A DNA stretch of 53,463 bases from Pseudomonadota bacterium (GTDB lineage Bacteria; Pseudomonadota; Gammaproteobacteria; Steroidobacterales; Steroidobacteraceae). The DNA is taken from assembly GCA_023417315.1 (NCBI GenBank), contig JAEZFW010000031.1:1-53463 (forward strand), written 5' to 3'. Positions 16,972-26,068 of this stretch are shown here, one piece after another (within the stretch, counting starts at the first letter, position 1; each line of letters opens with the position of its first letter). Below the pieces are notes generated by a model that saw only the letters and a list, made by a program, of their open reading frames with translations, made no database searches and was not told where the DNA came from. The translations under genes and the position numbers were made by a program.

Positions 16972-18209
16972 CGAAGTCGGGATCACTCATTGCGCTCGTG
17001 GGCGGCACGATTGTGCTGGCCCTCTTGGTGTTCCTGGTGGTTCAGGATCGCACTCATGGCTGGCCGTTCTCGCGTCATCACTCAGTGGAACAGCCACGTG
17101 CGGCGCAAGCGCTTCATCCACGCTCGAGCGCTGCAGATTCGAGCGCAGCGACAGCTCGGGTACCTGTTGAGCTGCCGCCACAGCAGATCGACATATTGGG
17201 AGTGCGCTTCGAGCCCGTTGAGATCAGGCCCATCGACAATCCCGTGCGTGCGGTCGCGACCGTCGTTGCGGATGAGTCGCGCATCACCCATGTCCATGCA
17301 CGCATCGCCGGCTGGGTCGAGGAGTTGTATGTCAGTACGACTGGTGAAGCAGTGCGTGCTGGACAGCCGCTCGCGGCGATCTACTCTCAGGAGCTGTACT
17401 CATCACAGCAGGAATATCTCTCCGCTCTGCGCCGGAGCGAAAGTGGACCTACGAGTGCAGTGCTCGAAGCGGCGCGCACTCGGCTCGAGTTGCTGGGCGT
17501 GGATCGTGCGCAGATCGAAAAACTGGAGCGGACCAGGCAAGCGCAGCGCCTCGTAACGATTACGGCGCCACGAAGCGGCATCGTGCTCAATCGTGGTGTA
17601 AGCGAGGGGCTATCCGTCGATCCCTCCACCGAGCTGGTCACCTTGGCAGATCTGTCACGCGTGTGGGTGATCGCTGAGGTCTCTGAAGGCGAGGCTGCTC
17701 AACTTCGCGTGGGATCTTCGGCAACCCTCAGTTTCCCGATGGCTCAACGCGAGCCGCTGACCGCGAAGGTCGAGTTCATCTATCCGACGCTCACCGAGCG
17801 GACGCGTACCGTTCGGGTACGCCTTCCGCTCGACAACAAGGCGGGCACTTTTCGGCCCGGTATGTACGGCAGCGCCGAGTTCAAGGTCTCCGCGCGCGAG
17901 GCGCTGACGGTTGCGCGAGATGCGGTCGTGGACACCGGCGACTCTCAGCACGTGTTCGTCCACACGAAGTCGAATCTGATCGAGCCACGTACCGTCACGC
18001 TTGGTGCCCGGCTGTCAGACCGGGTCGAAGTGATCGAGGGACTCGAGAAAGGCGATCACGTTATCACCGCCGGCGTGTTCCTGATCGATTCCGAAAGCCG
18101 GCTGCGTGCATCGGGCAGCACAGGTCATGCAGGACACGGCACCTCGCCCGACTCGCAGCGCACCGATCCCAGACCGAGTAACGAAGCCCAGGCGCCGCAC
18201 GCGCACTGA
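16968..18209 (+). CDS. RND periplasmic adaptor (CusB-like)
   Basis: 413 residues of the membrane-fusion-protein family. One N-terminal membrane segment (LIALVGGTIVLALLVFLVVQ) anchors it; the barrel-sandwich domain begins at HVHARIAGWVEELYVSTTGEAVRAGQPLAAIYS and closes at LVTITAPRSGIVLNRGVSEGLSV, enclosing a helical hairpin; the beta-barrel and membrane-proximal domains follow (FIYPTLTERTRTVRVRLPLDNK, VFLIDSESRLRAS). The tail HAGHGTSPD...AQAPHAH is His-rich and may bind metal. Family members link the RND pump to the outer-membrane channel and pass Cu(I)/Ag(I) to it. It ends 2 bp before the pump gene. Confidence 0.92.
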   Translation: MTKSGSLIALVGGTIVLALLVFLVVQDRTHGWPFSRHHSVEQPRAAQALHPRSSAADSSAATARVPVELPPQQIDILGVRFEPVEIRPIDNPVRAVATVVADESRITHVHARIAGWVEELYVSTTGEAVRAGQPLAAIYSQELYSSQQEYLSALRRSESGPTSAVLEAARTRLELLGVDRAQIEKLERTRQAQRLVTITAPRSGIVLNRGVSEGLSVDPSTELVTLADLSRVWVIAEVSEGEAAQLRVGSSATLSFPMAQREPLTAKVEFIYPTLTERTRTVRVRLPLDNKAGTFRPGMYGSAEFKVSAREALTVARDAVVDTGDSQHVFVHTKSNLIEPRTVTLGARLSDRVEVIEGLEKGDHVITAGVFLIDSESRLRASGSTGHAGHGTSPDSQRTDPRPSNEAQAPHAH

Positions 18210-18211
18210 CG

Positions 18212-21200
18212 ATGATCGAGCGCGTCATAGAGTGGTCCGCACAGCATCGCTGGCTGGTTCTAGCCGCGACGCTCATCCTGGTCGGTTGGGCAATCGATTC
18301 CATCCGCAAGACGCCGCTCGATGCGCTCCCCGATCTTTCTGATCCGCAGGTGATCGTCTACTCCGAGTGGATGGGGCGCAGTCCCGATCTCGTGGAGGAT
18401 CAGATCACCTATCCACTCGTGAGGGCATTGCAGAGCACGCCGGGCGTGCGCGATGTGCGCGGTTATTCGATGTTCGGCATGAGTTTCATCTATGCGATTT
18501 TCGTCGATGAAACCGACATCTATTGGGCACGCACCCGCGTACTGGAGCAACTCGGACGCGTGCAACAGGAATTGCCCGCTAATGTGACTCCCACACTCGG
18601 TCCCGATGCCAGCGGCGTCGGCTGGATTTATCAGTATGTGTTGCAAGACGAATCTGCGCGCATGGACCTCGCACAGCTACGTGCGTTGCAAGACTTCACC
18701 GTTCGTCCCGCGCTGCAGGGGGTTCAGGGCGTCGCGGAGGTCGCCTCACTCGGCGGGTTCGAGCGGCAATATCAGATTCTGCTCGATCCTCGAAAGCTCA
18801 CGGCGTTCGGCATCACACCGCTCGATGTTTCGCGTGCCGTGCGCGATGCCAATGCTGAAGTCGGCGCACGCGTTCTCGAGATGGGTGGCCGAGAGTACGT
18901 CCTGCGCGGACGCGGCTATGTGAAGACCCTGGAGGACCTCGAACAAAGCGTCATCGCTGTGGCGAGCGGCGGTGCGCCGATCCGCGTACGTGATGTCGCG
19001 ACCGTGCAGTTTGGTCCTGAGATTCGGCGGGGTGCGGCGGACCTCAACGGTCAAGGGGAGGCTGTCGGCGGAATCGTCGTCATGCGGATTGGTTCGAACG
19101 CGCTGGATGTGATTCGGGCGCTCGAGAAGCAGATCGAGCAACTCTCACTGCCCGAGGGCGTGAGGATCGTGCCGACTTACGATCGCTCCGAGCTGATCTT
19201 GGGATCGATCGACACGTTGCGTCTGACACTCATCGAAGAAGGCATCATCGTCGCGATCATTTGCCTGATATTCCTGATGCACGTGCGCTCCGCGCTGGTG
19301 GCGCTGATCATCCTGCCGCTTTCCGTGCTGCTTGCGTTTATCGGCATCCGCTATCTCGGCCTCTCAACGAACATCATGTCTCTCGGGGGCGTGGCGATTG
19401 CGATCGGTGAATTGAGCGATGCGGCGATCGTATTGATCGAGAGCGCGCACAAGCGCCTAGCCGAAAATCCGCGTCCGGAAGATCGCATCAGAGTCATCAT
19501 CGATTCGTGTAAGGAAGTAGGTCGACCGATTTTCTACTCGCTGCTGCTGATCACCGTGAGTTTCCTGCCGATCTTCACGTTGACCGGACAGGCCGGGAAG
19601 TTGTTTGCGCCGCTTGCCTATACGAAGACGTTGGCGATGTTCGCGGCAGCGGTGCTTTCGATCACCCTCGCTCCGCCGCTCATGATATGGCTCCTCCATG
19701 GCCGGATTCGCACGGAAGCAGAGAATCCTGTCAATCGCGTTCTTGGAGCGTTCTATCGGCCGATTGCCAGCTTCATCGTCCGCCGCCGCGTGGCGGTGAC
19801 CGCACTCGCTGCGCTTGCGATGGTGGCAACCATTCCAGTGTTCATGCGACTCGGTTCGGAGTTCATGCCACCGCTCGATGAAGGCTCGTTGTTGGTGATG
19901 CCGACGACCTTCCCTGGCATCTCGATCGAAGAGGCTCGTCGAGCGATGAACGCCCAGCATCGTGTGATCGTCGGGTTCGAAGAAGTGGCGGCCGTGCACG
20001 GCAAGGTTGGCCGTGCCGAGACTGCGACCGATCCGGCGCAACTCGACATGATCGAGTCTGTCGTGACGCTCAAACCACGTGACGAGTGGCCGCTCGTGCC
20101 AATGTCGCGTTGGTACAGCGACTGGACGCCGGATTGGATGAGGAGTGTGTTGCGCCTACTGTGGCCCGATCAGCGCAGGCGCACGCTGTCCGAGTTGTCA
20201 CGCGATTTGGATGCCGCGTTGCGCATGCCTGGTTATCAGATGGCCATTTCGCCGCCGATCCGAACACGCATCGACATGCTCACGACCGGCGTGCGCACGC
20301 CTGTCGGCATCAAAGTCTTCGGTCCTGACCTCGACAGCATCGAGCGCGTCAGCCTGGAGCTCGAAGGCATGTTGCGCCAGGTTCCGGGAACTCGGAGCAC
20401 GTTTGCCGAGCGACAAACCGGACGCGAATACATCGATATCACGCCCAATCGAGATGCGATCGCGCGGTACGGCCTCAGTGTCCGAGACGTTCAAGACCTC
20501 GTCGAAGCTGCGGTTGGCGGTATGCCGATTTCCACAGTGGTTGACGGACGAGCAAGGTATTCGGTGAACGTGCGCTATGCAGCGGACTTCCGCGCCGATC
20601 CGAGTGTGCTTCAGGAATTGCTGGTGCCTATTCCCGCAACCGAGACGCTGTCGTTCTCCGGCGCTGGTGGGGCGGGACGAGGAGCGTCCGGAGCTGCGAT
20701 GGGAGAAGTGCAAAGCCGTGCTGGCGGGGCAATGGAGAGCATGGGCGAGGGTGGCGGAGGTATGAGCGCGGGCGCAACAGGTTCATCGAACATGGCGCCG
20801 AGTGCGGGGTCGGGAGGCGCGTGGGAGCGCTGGAGACAAAGCGGAACGGTGGTTCCTCTCGCGGCGCTCGCCGACGTCCGCGTCGTCACGGGTCCACCCA
20901 TGATCAAGAACGAGAATGGAACGCTCGTCGGTTACGTGTTCGCGGACATCGATACTTCGCAACGCGATCTCGGCGGCTGGGTCGATGATGCGAAGCGAGT
21001 CGTTTCGGAGCAGTTGAATCTGCCGCCGGGCTTGCGTTTGCAGTGGACAGGTCAGTATGAATTCATGGCGGAGCTCGAGGCTCGCTTACGTGTCGTGATC
21101 CCACTCACCTTGGTGCTCGTGATTGCGCTGCTATACCTATCGATGCGCGGTTGGCCCCAAACTTGGCTCGTGCTCCTCAGTCTTCCCTTTGCAATCGCCG

Positions 21201-21643
21201 GCAGCATTTGGTTGCTCACGATACTCGACTACAACTTGTCGACCGCTGTGTGGGTGGGTCTGATTGCGGTGGGCGGCGTCGCGGCGCAGACCGGAATCGT
21301 CGTGGTCGTGTATCTCGATCAAGCGTATCAGCAGGCGCTCGCGGCAGGCCGTGTGCGCAGCGGCGAGGACATAGACGCCGCGGTCGTCGAGGGCGCATCC
21401 AAGTGTCTGCGCCCTATGCTGATGACCGTGGCGACGACCGTGTTCGGATTGATGCCGCTGCTCTGGGAAACGGGCATCGGCGCCGATCTTTCTGCACGCA
21501 CCGCCGCCCCGGTCGTCGGTGGGCTTTGGTCGTGCATGTTCTTGACGCTGCTCGTTCTTCCCGCAGCATATTCGATTTGGCGACGCTGGCAGTTCACGCG
21601 TTATCCTGTCCACTCACTTGCGGGCCACGGTAATGTTGGATGA
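18212..21643 (+). CDS. cusA: CusA/CzcA-family heavy-metal RND efflux pump
   Basis: A 1143-residue inner-membrane proton antiporter exporting monovalent copper/silver from the periplasm. Motifs include the N-terminal DLSDPQVIVYSEWMGRSPDLVEDQITYPL, the TM4 proton-relay aspartate in AIGELSDAAIVLIESAHKR (Asp403, equivalent to CusA Asp405), and LGSEFMPPLDEGSLLVMP, typical of heavy-metal RND pumps. It is about 100 residues longer than E. coli CusA, mostly because of a Gly/Ser/Met-rich insert at about residues 812-878 (GAGGAGRGASGAAMGE, GAMESMGEGGGGMSAG) before VVPLAALADVRV. The insert is in a periplasmic subdomain and has several Met residues. The gene overlaps the following PepSY gene by 4 bp. Confidence 0.95.
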   Translation: MIERVIEWSAQHRWLVLAATLILVGWAIDSIRKTPLDALPDLSDPQVIVYSEWMGRSPDLVEDQITYPLVRALQSTPGVRDVRGYSMFGMSFIYAIFVDETDIYWARTRVLEQLGRVQQELPANVTPTLGPDASGVGWIYQYVLQDESARMDLAQLRALQDFTVRPALQGVQGVAEVASLGGFERQYQILLDPRKLTAFGITPLDVSRAVRDANAEVGARVLEMGGREYVLRGRGYVKTLEDLEQSVIAVASGGAPIRVRDVATVQFGPEIRRGAADLNGQGEAVGGIVVMRIGSNALDVIRALEKQIEQLSLPEGVRIVPTYDRSELILGSIDTLRLTLIEEGIIVAIICLIFLMHVRSALVALIILPLSVLLAFIGIRYLGLSTNIMSLGGVAIAIGELSDAAIVLIESAHKRLAENPRPEDRIRVIIDSCKEVGRPIFYSLLLITVSFLPIFTLTGQAGKLFAPLAYTKTLAMFAAAVLSITLAPPLMIWLLHGRIRTEAENPVNRVLGAFYRPIASFIVRRRVAVTALAALAMVATIPVFMRLGSEFMPPLDEGSLLVMPTTFPGISIEEARRAMNAQHRVIVGFEEVAAVHGKVGRAETATDPAQLDMIESVVTLKPRDEWPLVPMSRWYSDWTPDWMRSVLRLLWPDQRRRTLSELSRDLDAALRMPGYQMAISPPIRTRIDMLTTGVRTPVGIKVFGPDLDSIERVSLELEGMLRQVPGTRSTFAERQTGREYIDITPNRDAIARYGLSVRDVQDLVEAAVGGMPISTVVDGRARYSVNVRYAADFRADPSVLQELLVPIPATETLSFSGAGGAGRGASGAAMGEVQSRAGGAMESMGEGGGGMSAGATGSSNMAPSAGSGGAWERWRQSGTVVPLAALADVRVVTGPPMIKNENGTLVGYVFADIDTSQRDLGGWVDDAKRVVSEQLNLPPGLRLQWTGQYEFMAELEARLRVVIPLTLVLVIALLYLSMRGWPQTWLVLLSLPFAIAGSIWLLTILDYNLSTAVWVGLIAVGGVAAQTGIVVVVYLDQAYQQALAAGRVRSGEDIDAAVVEGASKCLRPMLMTVATTVFGLMPLLWETGIGADLSARTAAPVVGGLWSCMFLTLLVLPAAYSIWRRWQFTRYPVHSLAGHGNVG

Positions 21644-22353
21644 AGCCAGTCCGTCTCTCGCGCACGATTCACAAGTGGTTGGGGCTGTTCGTCGGCCTGC
21701 AGCTTCTGCTATGGGCAGTCAGCGGCTTCTATATGGTCGTTGTCGACCTCGATTTCATTCACGGAGATCCGCTCGTTCGGAATCTGCGTTCTGCGATTGC
21801 AAGTGAGCAGGCGAAGATCGGCTTCGTGCAGATCGCGCAGCTTTATCCAGAGGCTACGCAGATCTCGTTGCGCGCGCTTCCGATCTCTCCGGCGCCGGTC
21901 TACGAAGTCAACAGTGACGCTGGAACGACGCTGATCGATGCGGCAACGGGTCAGGTGCTCTCACCTTTGCCCGAGCGGAAGATCCAGGCGCTCGCGAGCT
22001 CCTACTACGCAGGGCGCGGCACATTGCAATCGGTCACGCTGTTGACCGGCATGCCGCCGCTCGAGATCCAAACCCGTGCTCTGCCGCTGTGGCGCGCCGA
22101 CTTCGATGACTGGCTGGACTCGAGTCTATATATCCATCCGGATACCGGCACTCTCGTCACGCGTCGTCATCGATTCTGGCGTTGGTTCGATTTCTTCTGG
22201 ATGCTCCACATCATGGATCACGAGCAGCGCACCGATGTGAACAATACATTACTGCGCGTGTCTTCGATCGTGAGCTTGATGGCCGTCGTGAGCGGCCTAT
22301 GGCTCCTCTATTACAGCTTCAAGCGCAGGCCCACGCGTGCAGCGCTCAAGTAG
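21640..22353 (+). CDS. PepSY-domain membrane protein 1
   Basis: 237 residues. An N-terminal membrane helix RTIHKWLGLFVGLQLLLWAVSGFYM is the hallmark of PepSY-associated membrane proteins; a periplasmic PepSY-like domain follows (YEVNSDAGTTLIDAATGQVLSPLP), then SLYIHPDTGTLVTRRHRFWRWFDFFWMLHIMD and a last membrane helix (SSIVSLMAVVSGLWLLYYSF). Proteins of this type often accompany metal transport and may act in reduction or assembly at the membrane. His residues in the helices and in the WMLHIMD motif could bind heme or metal. Start and stop overlap cusA and nearly touch the second PepSY gene, so it is part of the efflux operon. Confidence 0.85.
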   Translation: MKPVRLSRTIHKWLGLFVGLQLLLWAVSGFYMVVVDLDFIHGDPLVRNLRSAIASEQAKIGFVQIAQLYPEATQISLRALPISPAPVYEVNSDAGTTLIDAATGQVLSPLPERKIQALASSYYAGRGTLQSVTLLTGMPPLEIQTRALPLWRADFDDWLDSSLYIHPDTGTLVTRRHRFWRWFDFFWMLHIMDHEQRTDVNNTLLRVSSIVSLMAVVSGLWLLYYSFKRRPTRAALK

Positions 22354-22363
22354 CTCGATCTTC

Positions 22364-23062
22364 ATGTCGTTCGTTCGAAAGCTACACAAGTGGCTCGGCT
22401 TGATCGTGGGAGTGCAAGTGTTCCTCTGGACTCTGAGCGGGCTGATCTTCGCTTGGCTGGATCATCATCAGGTCAGTGCAGAACAGAGCGTGCGTGAGTC
22501 CGAACCGACGCAGATCAATCTGAATGCTCCCATTCTGGAGCCTTCGCTGTGGTTAGCCGGCGCAACTGCTTCCATCTACGACATACGGCTCACCACGCTC
22601 CTCGATCGGCCCGTATGGCGCGTCGAATCCTCACAAGGCGTTGCACTCTATGGTTTAGATGGCGCATCGCTCATCATGGATGAACACCTCATACGGGCGT
22701 TGGCATCGCGCCGATATGTTGGCCCTGGCGCGCTGGTATCCGTTTCATTCGACGCGGGCCCAACGCTCGAAGCGAGAGGCGCAGGGGCGGTCTGGCGAGC
22801 AGAGTTCGACGATCCCGCGCGAACGACCCTGTATTTCGCAGCCGAGGACGGGCGACTCGTCGCCACCCGCAACGACACTTGGCGATGGTTCGACTGGTTC
22901 TGGATGCTGCACACGATGGACTATCGAGGCCGTGACGACTTCAACAACCCACTCGTGATTACCCTTGGAACGGCTGCACTGTGGCTCGCGTTGAGCGGGT
23001 TCTTGCTCCTCTTTCAGAGCTTCCGCAGAGAGGACTTCTTCCTACCCAGTCGGCGAGCCTAA
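22364..23062 (+). CDS. PepSY-domain membrane protein 2 (paralogue of the preceding gene)
   Basis: 232 residues with the same plan as its neighbour: RKLHKWLGLIVGVQVFLWTLSGLIFAW at the N-terminus, a central PepSY-type region, the block TRNDTWRWFDWFWMLHTMDYRGRDDFNNPL (compare RFWRWFDFFWMLHIMDHEQRTDVNN next door), and a final helix. The two genes are a tandem duplication that has diverged. ATG 22364 is preferred over a GTG 27 bp upstream because it starts directly at the conserved segment and avoids overlap. Last gene of the cus operon; the CueR promoter begins about 60 bp later. Confidence 0.85.
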   Translation: MSFVRKLHKWLGLIVGVQVFLWTLSGLIFAWLDHHQVSAEQSVRESEPTQINLNAPILEPSLWLAGATASIYDIRLTTLLDRPVWRVESSQGVALYGLDGASLIMDEHLIRALASRRYVGPGALVSVSFDAGPTLEARGAGAVWRAEFDDPARTTLYFAAEDGRLVATRNDTWRWFDWFWMLHTMDYRGRDDFNNPLVITLGTAALWLALSGFLLLFQSFRREDFFLPSRRA

Positions 23063-23121
23063 CAATCTGCTCCCGCCAATATTCTTCAGTAGCAGAGCGG
23101 CGGTTGGGAGAGCGCCGGCCC

Positions 23122-23152
23122 TTGACCTTGCCACTATGGCAAGGTTCATCAT
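23122..23152 (+). promoter_or_regulatory. CueR/MerR-type promoter and operator
   Basis: The -35 box TTGACC (23122-23127) and the -10 box CATCAT (23147-23152) are separated by 19 bp, the lengthened spacing characteristic of MerR-family promoters. The spacer contains a palindrome with perfect 8-bp arms, ACCTTGCC and GGCAAGGT, around ACTAT (23125-23145), very close to the known CueR operator ACCTTCC...GGAAGGT. It directly precedes cueR and the copper ATPase, implying autoregulated, Cu(I)-activated expression of both. Confidence 0.88.
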
Positions 23153-23186
23153 TGCCACCATGTCACAGATTCCGCGAGGTTCGCGC

Positions 23187-23660
23187 GTGAGAGCAAGTGC
23201 CAAGAACCGGGAGCTCGCGGACGTCCGCCAGCGAGGTTATTACACGATCGGGCAGGCGGCAGAGGCAACCGGCGTCACCTCGAAGATGATCCGCCACTAC
23301 GAGTCCTTGGGTCTGATTCCGCGCGCCGCACGGACCGCGGGAGACTATCGAGTGTATTCGGACAATGACCTGCACACGCTTCGCTTCATCAAGCGCTCAC
23401 GTGGCCTCGGCTTCTCGATGAAAGAGATCGAAGGCCTGCTCGGTTTGTGGCGCAATCAAAGACGTGCCAGCGCCGAGGTGAAGCGGCTCGCTCTGAAGCA
23501 TATCGCGGAGCTCGACGAGAAGATTGAAGAGCTGAGAGCAATGCGAGGAACGCTCGCAGAACTGGCAGCGCATTGTCACGGCGACTCGCGACCCGAGTGT
23601 CCGATTCTGCAAGACCTCGCTGCGCTTCGCCCATCTGAAGGAGCGAAAAGAACATCATGA
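23187..23660 (+). CDS. cueR: Cu(I)-responsive MerR-family regulator CueR
   Basis: 157 residues. The winged-helix DNA-binding part is YYTIGQAAEATGVTSKMIRHYESLGLIPRAARTAGDYRVYS, followed by the MerR dimerisation coiled coil (RRASAEVKRLALKHIAELDEKIEELRAMRGTL). The metal loop CHGDSRPEC has the two cysteines spaced by seven residues exactly as in CueR, which senses Cu(I)/Ag(I)/Au(I). GTG 23187 is chosen because GAGG sits 7 bases upstream and because an ATG at 23136 falls inside the promoter/operator and one at 23160 would be almost leaderless. The 3' end overlaps the ATPase start by 4 bp, so regulator and pump are co-translated. Confidence 0.93.
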   Translation: MRASAKNRELADVRQRGYYTIGQAAEATGVTSKMIRHYESLGLIPRAARTAGDYRVYSDNDLHTLRFIKRSRGLGFSMKEIEGLLGLWRNQRRASAEVKRLALKHIAELDEKIEELRAMRGTLAELAAHCHGDSRPECPILQDLAALRPSEGAKRTS

Positions 23661-26068
23661 AGCATCGTGAAGCAACGCATGAGCATCGCGCGGAGCGCGA
23701 GGGTCATCACGATCATGGTCGCGCCAGTCATGGTTCATCGGGGCAAGATCCTGCGCTCAAGGACCCGGTCTGTGGGATGAACGTTTCTGAAGCGTCACCT
23801 CATCAAGCTTCGCACGCAGGAAAAACGTTCTACTTCTGCTGCGCTGGATGTCGCGCGAAGTTCGAAGCCAATCCGCAGCAGTACCTGAACAAATTGGCGG
23901 GCGGTGCTCCTCACGCGGCTCACCATGCGCCGGCCGATCACGCAGCAGCGCCGGCCGCGGACGTTCCGGAGGGCACGATCTACACCTGTCCGATGCATCC
24001 TGAAGTGCGGCAGGTGGGGCCGGGTACATGTCCGAAGTGCGGCATGGCGCTCGAGCCTGAGATGCCGAGCGCCGAAGAGGAAGACAATCCCGAGCTTCGC
24101 GATTTTCGCCGTCGCTTCTGGTTCACGCTGCCGCTCACTGTGGTGGTCGCTCTCCTTGGAATGTTTGGCCATCGCTTGGGATGGATGGATATCAAGACGC
24201 AGACCTGGGTCGAGCTCCTGCTCTCTGCACCTATCGTGTTGTGGGCTGGATATCCGTTCTTCCAGCGCGGCGTGCATTCGATCATTCACCGTAGTCCGAA
24301 CATGTGGACACTCATCGGACTGGGCACTGCCGCGGCGTTTATCTACAGCGTCGTTGCGACCGTCGCGCCGGGATTGTTCCCAGAGAGCTTCACGGCACAT
24401 GGGCGGATCGGCGTGTACTACGAGGCAGCCGCAGTCATCATCTCGCTGACGCTGCTCGGTCAGATTCTCGAGTTGAAGGCGCGCTCGCAAACTGGCGCTG
24501 CGATCAGGGCCTTGCTAGGTCTTGCACCCAAGACAGCGAGGCGCATCGAGGAGGACGGCACCGAGCACGATGTACCGCTCGCGCACGTTCATGTGGGCGA
24601 TCTATTGCGAGTCCGTCCTGGTGAGAAAGTCCCAGTCGATGGCGTGGTCGTGGAAGGGTCGAGTGCAATCGATGAATCCATGCTGACCGGCGAGCCGGTC
24701 CCCGTCACCAAGCGGCCGGGCGATAAGCTGATTGGCGCGACCCTCAACACCTCCGGAAGCCTCACGATGCGCTCCGAGCGCATCGGCTCGCAGACGGTGT
24801 TGTCTCAGATCGTGCAGATGGTTGCACAGGCTCAACGCTCCAAGGCGCCGATGCAGCGGATGGCTGATCGAGTCGCGGGCTATTTCGTCGTCACCGTCGT
24901 GCTGATCGCAATCGCCTCGCTTCTCGGCTGGGGTTTCCTCGGGGGCGAGCAAGGCTGGCAGTACGGAATCATCAATGCGGTGGCCGTATTGATCATCGCG
25001 TGTCCCTGTGCGCTTGGTCTTGCAACGCCGATGTCGATCATGGTCGCGACGGGTCGAGCCGCTACTCAAGGTGTGCTGTTCAAGGACGCCGCGGCGATCG
25101 AGAACTTCCGTCGCATCGATACGATGATCGTCGATAAGACGGGTACGCTCACGGAAGGCAAGCCTGCATTCGACACTGTGGTCCCCGCAGCGGGACAGCA
25201 GACCTCGGAAGTGCTGCGGCTTGCTGCGAGTCTCGATCAAGGCAGCGAGCACCCCCTTGCGCATGCGATTGTGGAGGCTGCACGCAAGCAAGGTTTGAAA
25301 CTCTCGAAGGCGGAGGAGTTCGAGTCGTCCTCGGGCATCGGCGTGCGGGGCCTCGTGGAGGGTCAGAGGCTTGCTCTTGGTAACACCGCGCTGATGCATC
25401 AGGAAGGCGTCGATGTCGGCCCGCTCATGGACGCCGCCGAGCAGCAGCGTCACAAAGGCGCGAGCGTGATGTATCTCGCGGCTGACAAACAGCTGCTCGG
25501 TTTGTTGTCTGTTTCCGATCCTATCAAGGCCAGTACCCCGGAGGCCGTTGCGAGCCTGCATGCCGCGGGAATACGCGTGGTGATGGCGACTGGTGACGGA
25601 CTCACGACGGCTCGGTCCGTCTCGGAGCAGCTCAACATCGACGAAGTGCATGGAGAAGTGAAACCAGCAGACAAGCTCGTCCTCGTCGACAAGCTGCAGA
25701 AGCAAGGCCGCGTGGTCGGCATGGCGGGAGATGGCATCAATGATGCGCCCGCGCTCGCGAAGGCGGATATCGGCGTCGCGATGGGGACGGGTACCGATGT
25801 CGCGATGAGCAGCGCGCAGGTCACGTTGGTCAAAGGCGATCTGCGCGGCATCGCGCGTGCACGACTCATCTCGCTGGCGACGGTGAAGAACATGCGGCAA
25901 AACCTTGCGTTTGCGTTCTTCTACAACGCACTCGGCGTGCCGATCGCTGCAGGCGTGCTCTATCCACTCACGGGCTGGTTGCTATCACCGATGATCGCCG
26001 CGCTGGCCATGAGTCTCTCGTCCGTGTCGGTCATCACGAATGCGCTGCGGCTGCGAGCGAGTGTGTAG
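23657..26068 (+). CDS. Copper-exporting P1B-type ATPase
   Basis: An 803-residue inner-membrane Cu(I) exporter. Instead of ordinary CxxC heavy-metal domains the N-terminus has a His-rich start (EHRAEREGHHDHGRASH), a YHS domain (DPVCGMNVSEAS...FYFCCAGCRAKF, about 36-80) and a second Cys pair module (YTCPMHPEVRQVGPGTCPKCGMALEP, about 109-134). The ATPase core is complete: the TGEP actuator loop, the metal-selective ACPCALGLATP in TM6 (about residue 448), the phosphorylation motif DKTGTLTEG (about 493), SEHPLAHA and GDGINDAPALAKADIGVAMG. Chromosomal members are usually also called copA, which would clash with the oxidase, so no symbol is given. It is controlled by the CueR promoter at 23122. Confidence 0.95.
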   Translation: MKHREATHEHRAEREGHHDHGRASHGSSGQDPALKDPVCGMNVSEASPHQASHAGKTFYFCCAGCRAKFEANPQQYLNKLAGGAPHAAHHAPADHAAAPAADVPEGTIYTCPMHPEVRQVGPGTCPKCGMALEPEMPSAEEEDNPELRDFRRRFWFTLPLTVVVALLGMFGHRLGWMDIKTQTWVELLLSAPIVLWAGYPFFQRGVHSIIHRSPNMWTLIGLGTAAAFIYSVVATVAPGLFPESFTAHGRIGVYYEAAAVIISLTLLGQILELKARSQTGAAIRALLGLAPKTARRIEEDGTEHDVPLAHVHVGDLLRVRPGEKVPVDGVVVEGSSAIDESMLTGEPVPVTKRPGDKLIGATLNTSGSLTMRSERIGSQTVLSQIVQMVAQAQRSKAPMQRMADRVAGYFVVTVVLIAIASLLGWGFLGGEQGWQYGIINAVAVLIIACPCALGLATPMSIMVATGRAATQGVLFKDAAAIENFRRIDTMIVDKTGTLTEGKPAFDTVVPAAGQQTSEVLRLAASLDQGSEHPLAHAIVEAARKQGLKLSKAEEFESSSGIGVRGLVEGQRLALGNTALMHQEGVDVGPLMDAAEQQRHKGASVMYLAADKQLLGLLSVSDPIKASTPEAVASLHAAGIRVVMATGDGLTTARSVSEQLNIDEVHGEVKPADKLVLVDKLQKQGRVVGMAGDGINDAPALAKADIGVAMGTGTDVAMSSAQVTLVKGDLRGIARARLISLATVKNMRQNLAFAFFYNALGVPIAAGVLYPLTGWLLSPMIAALAMSLSSVSVITNALRLRASV

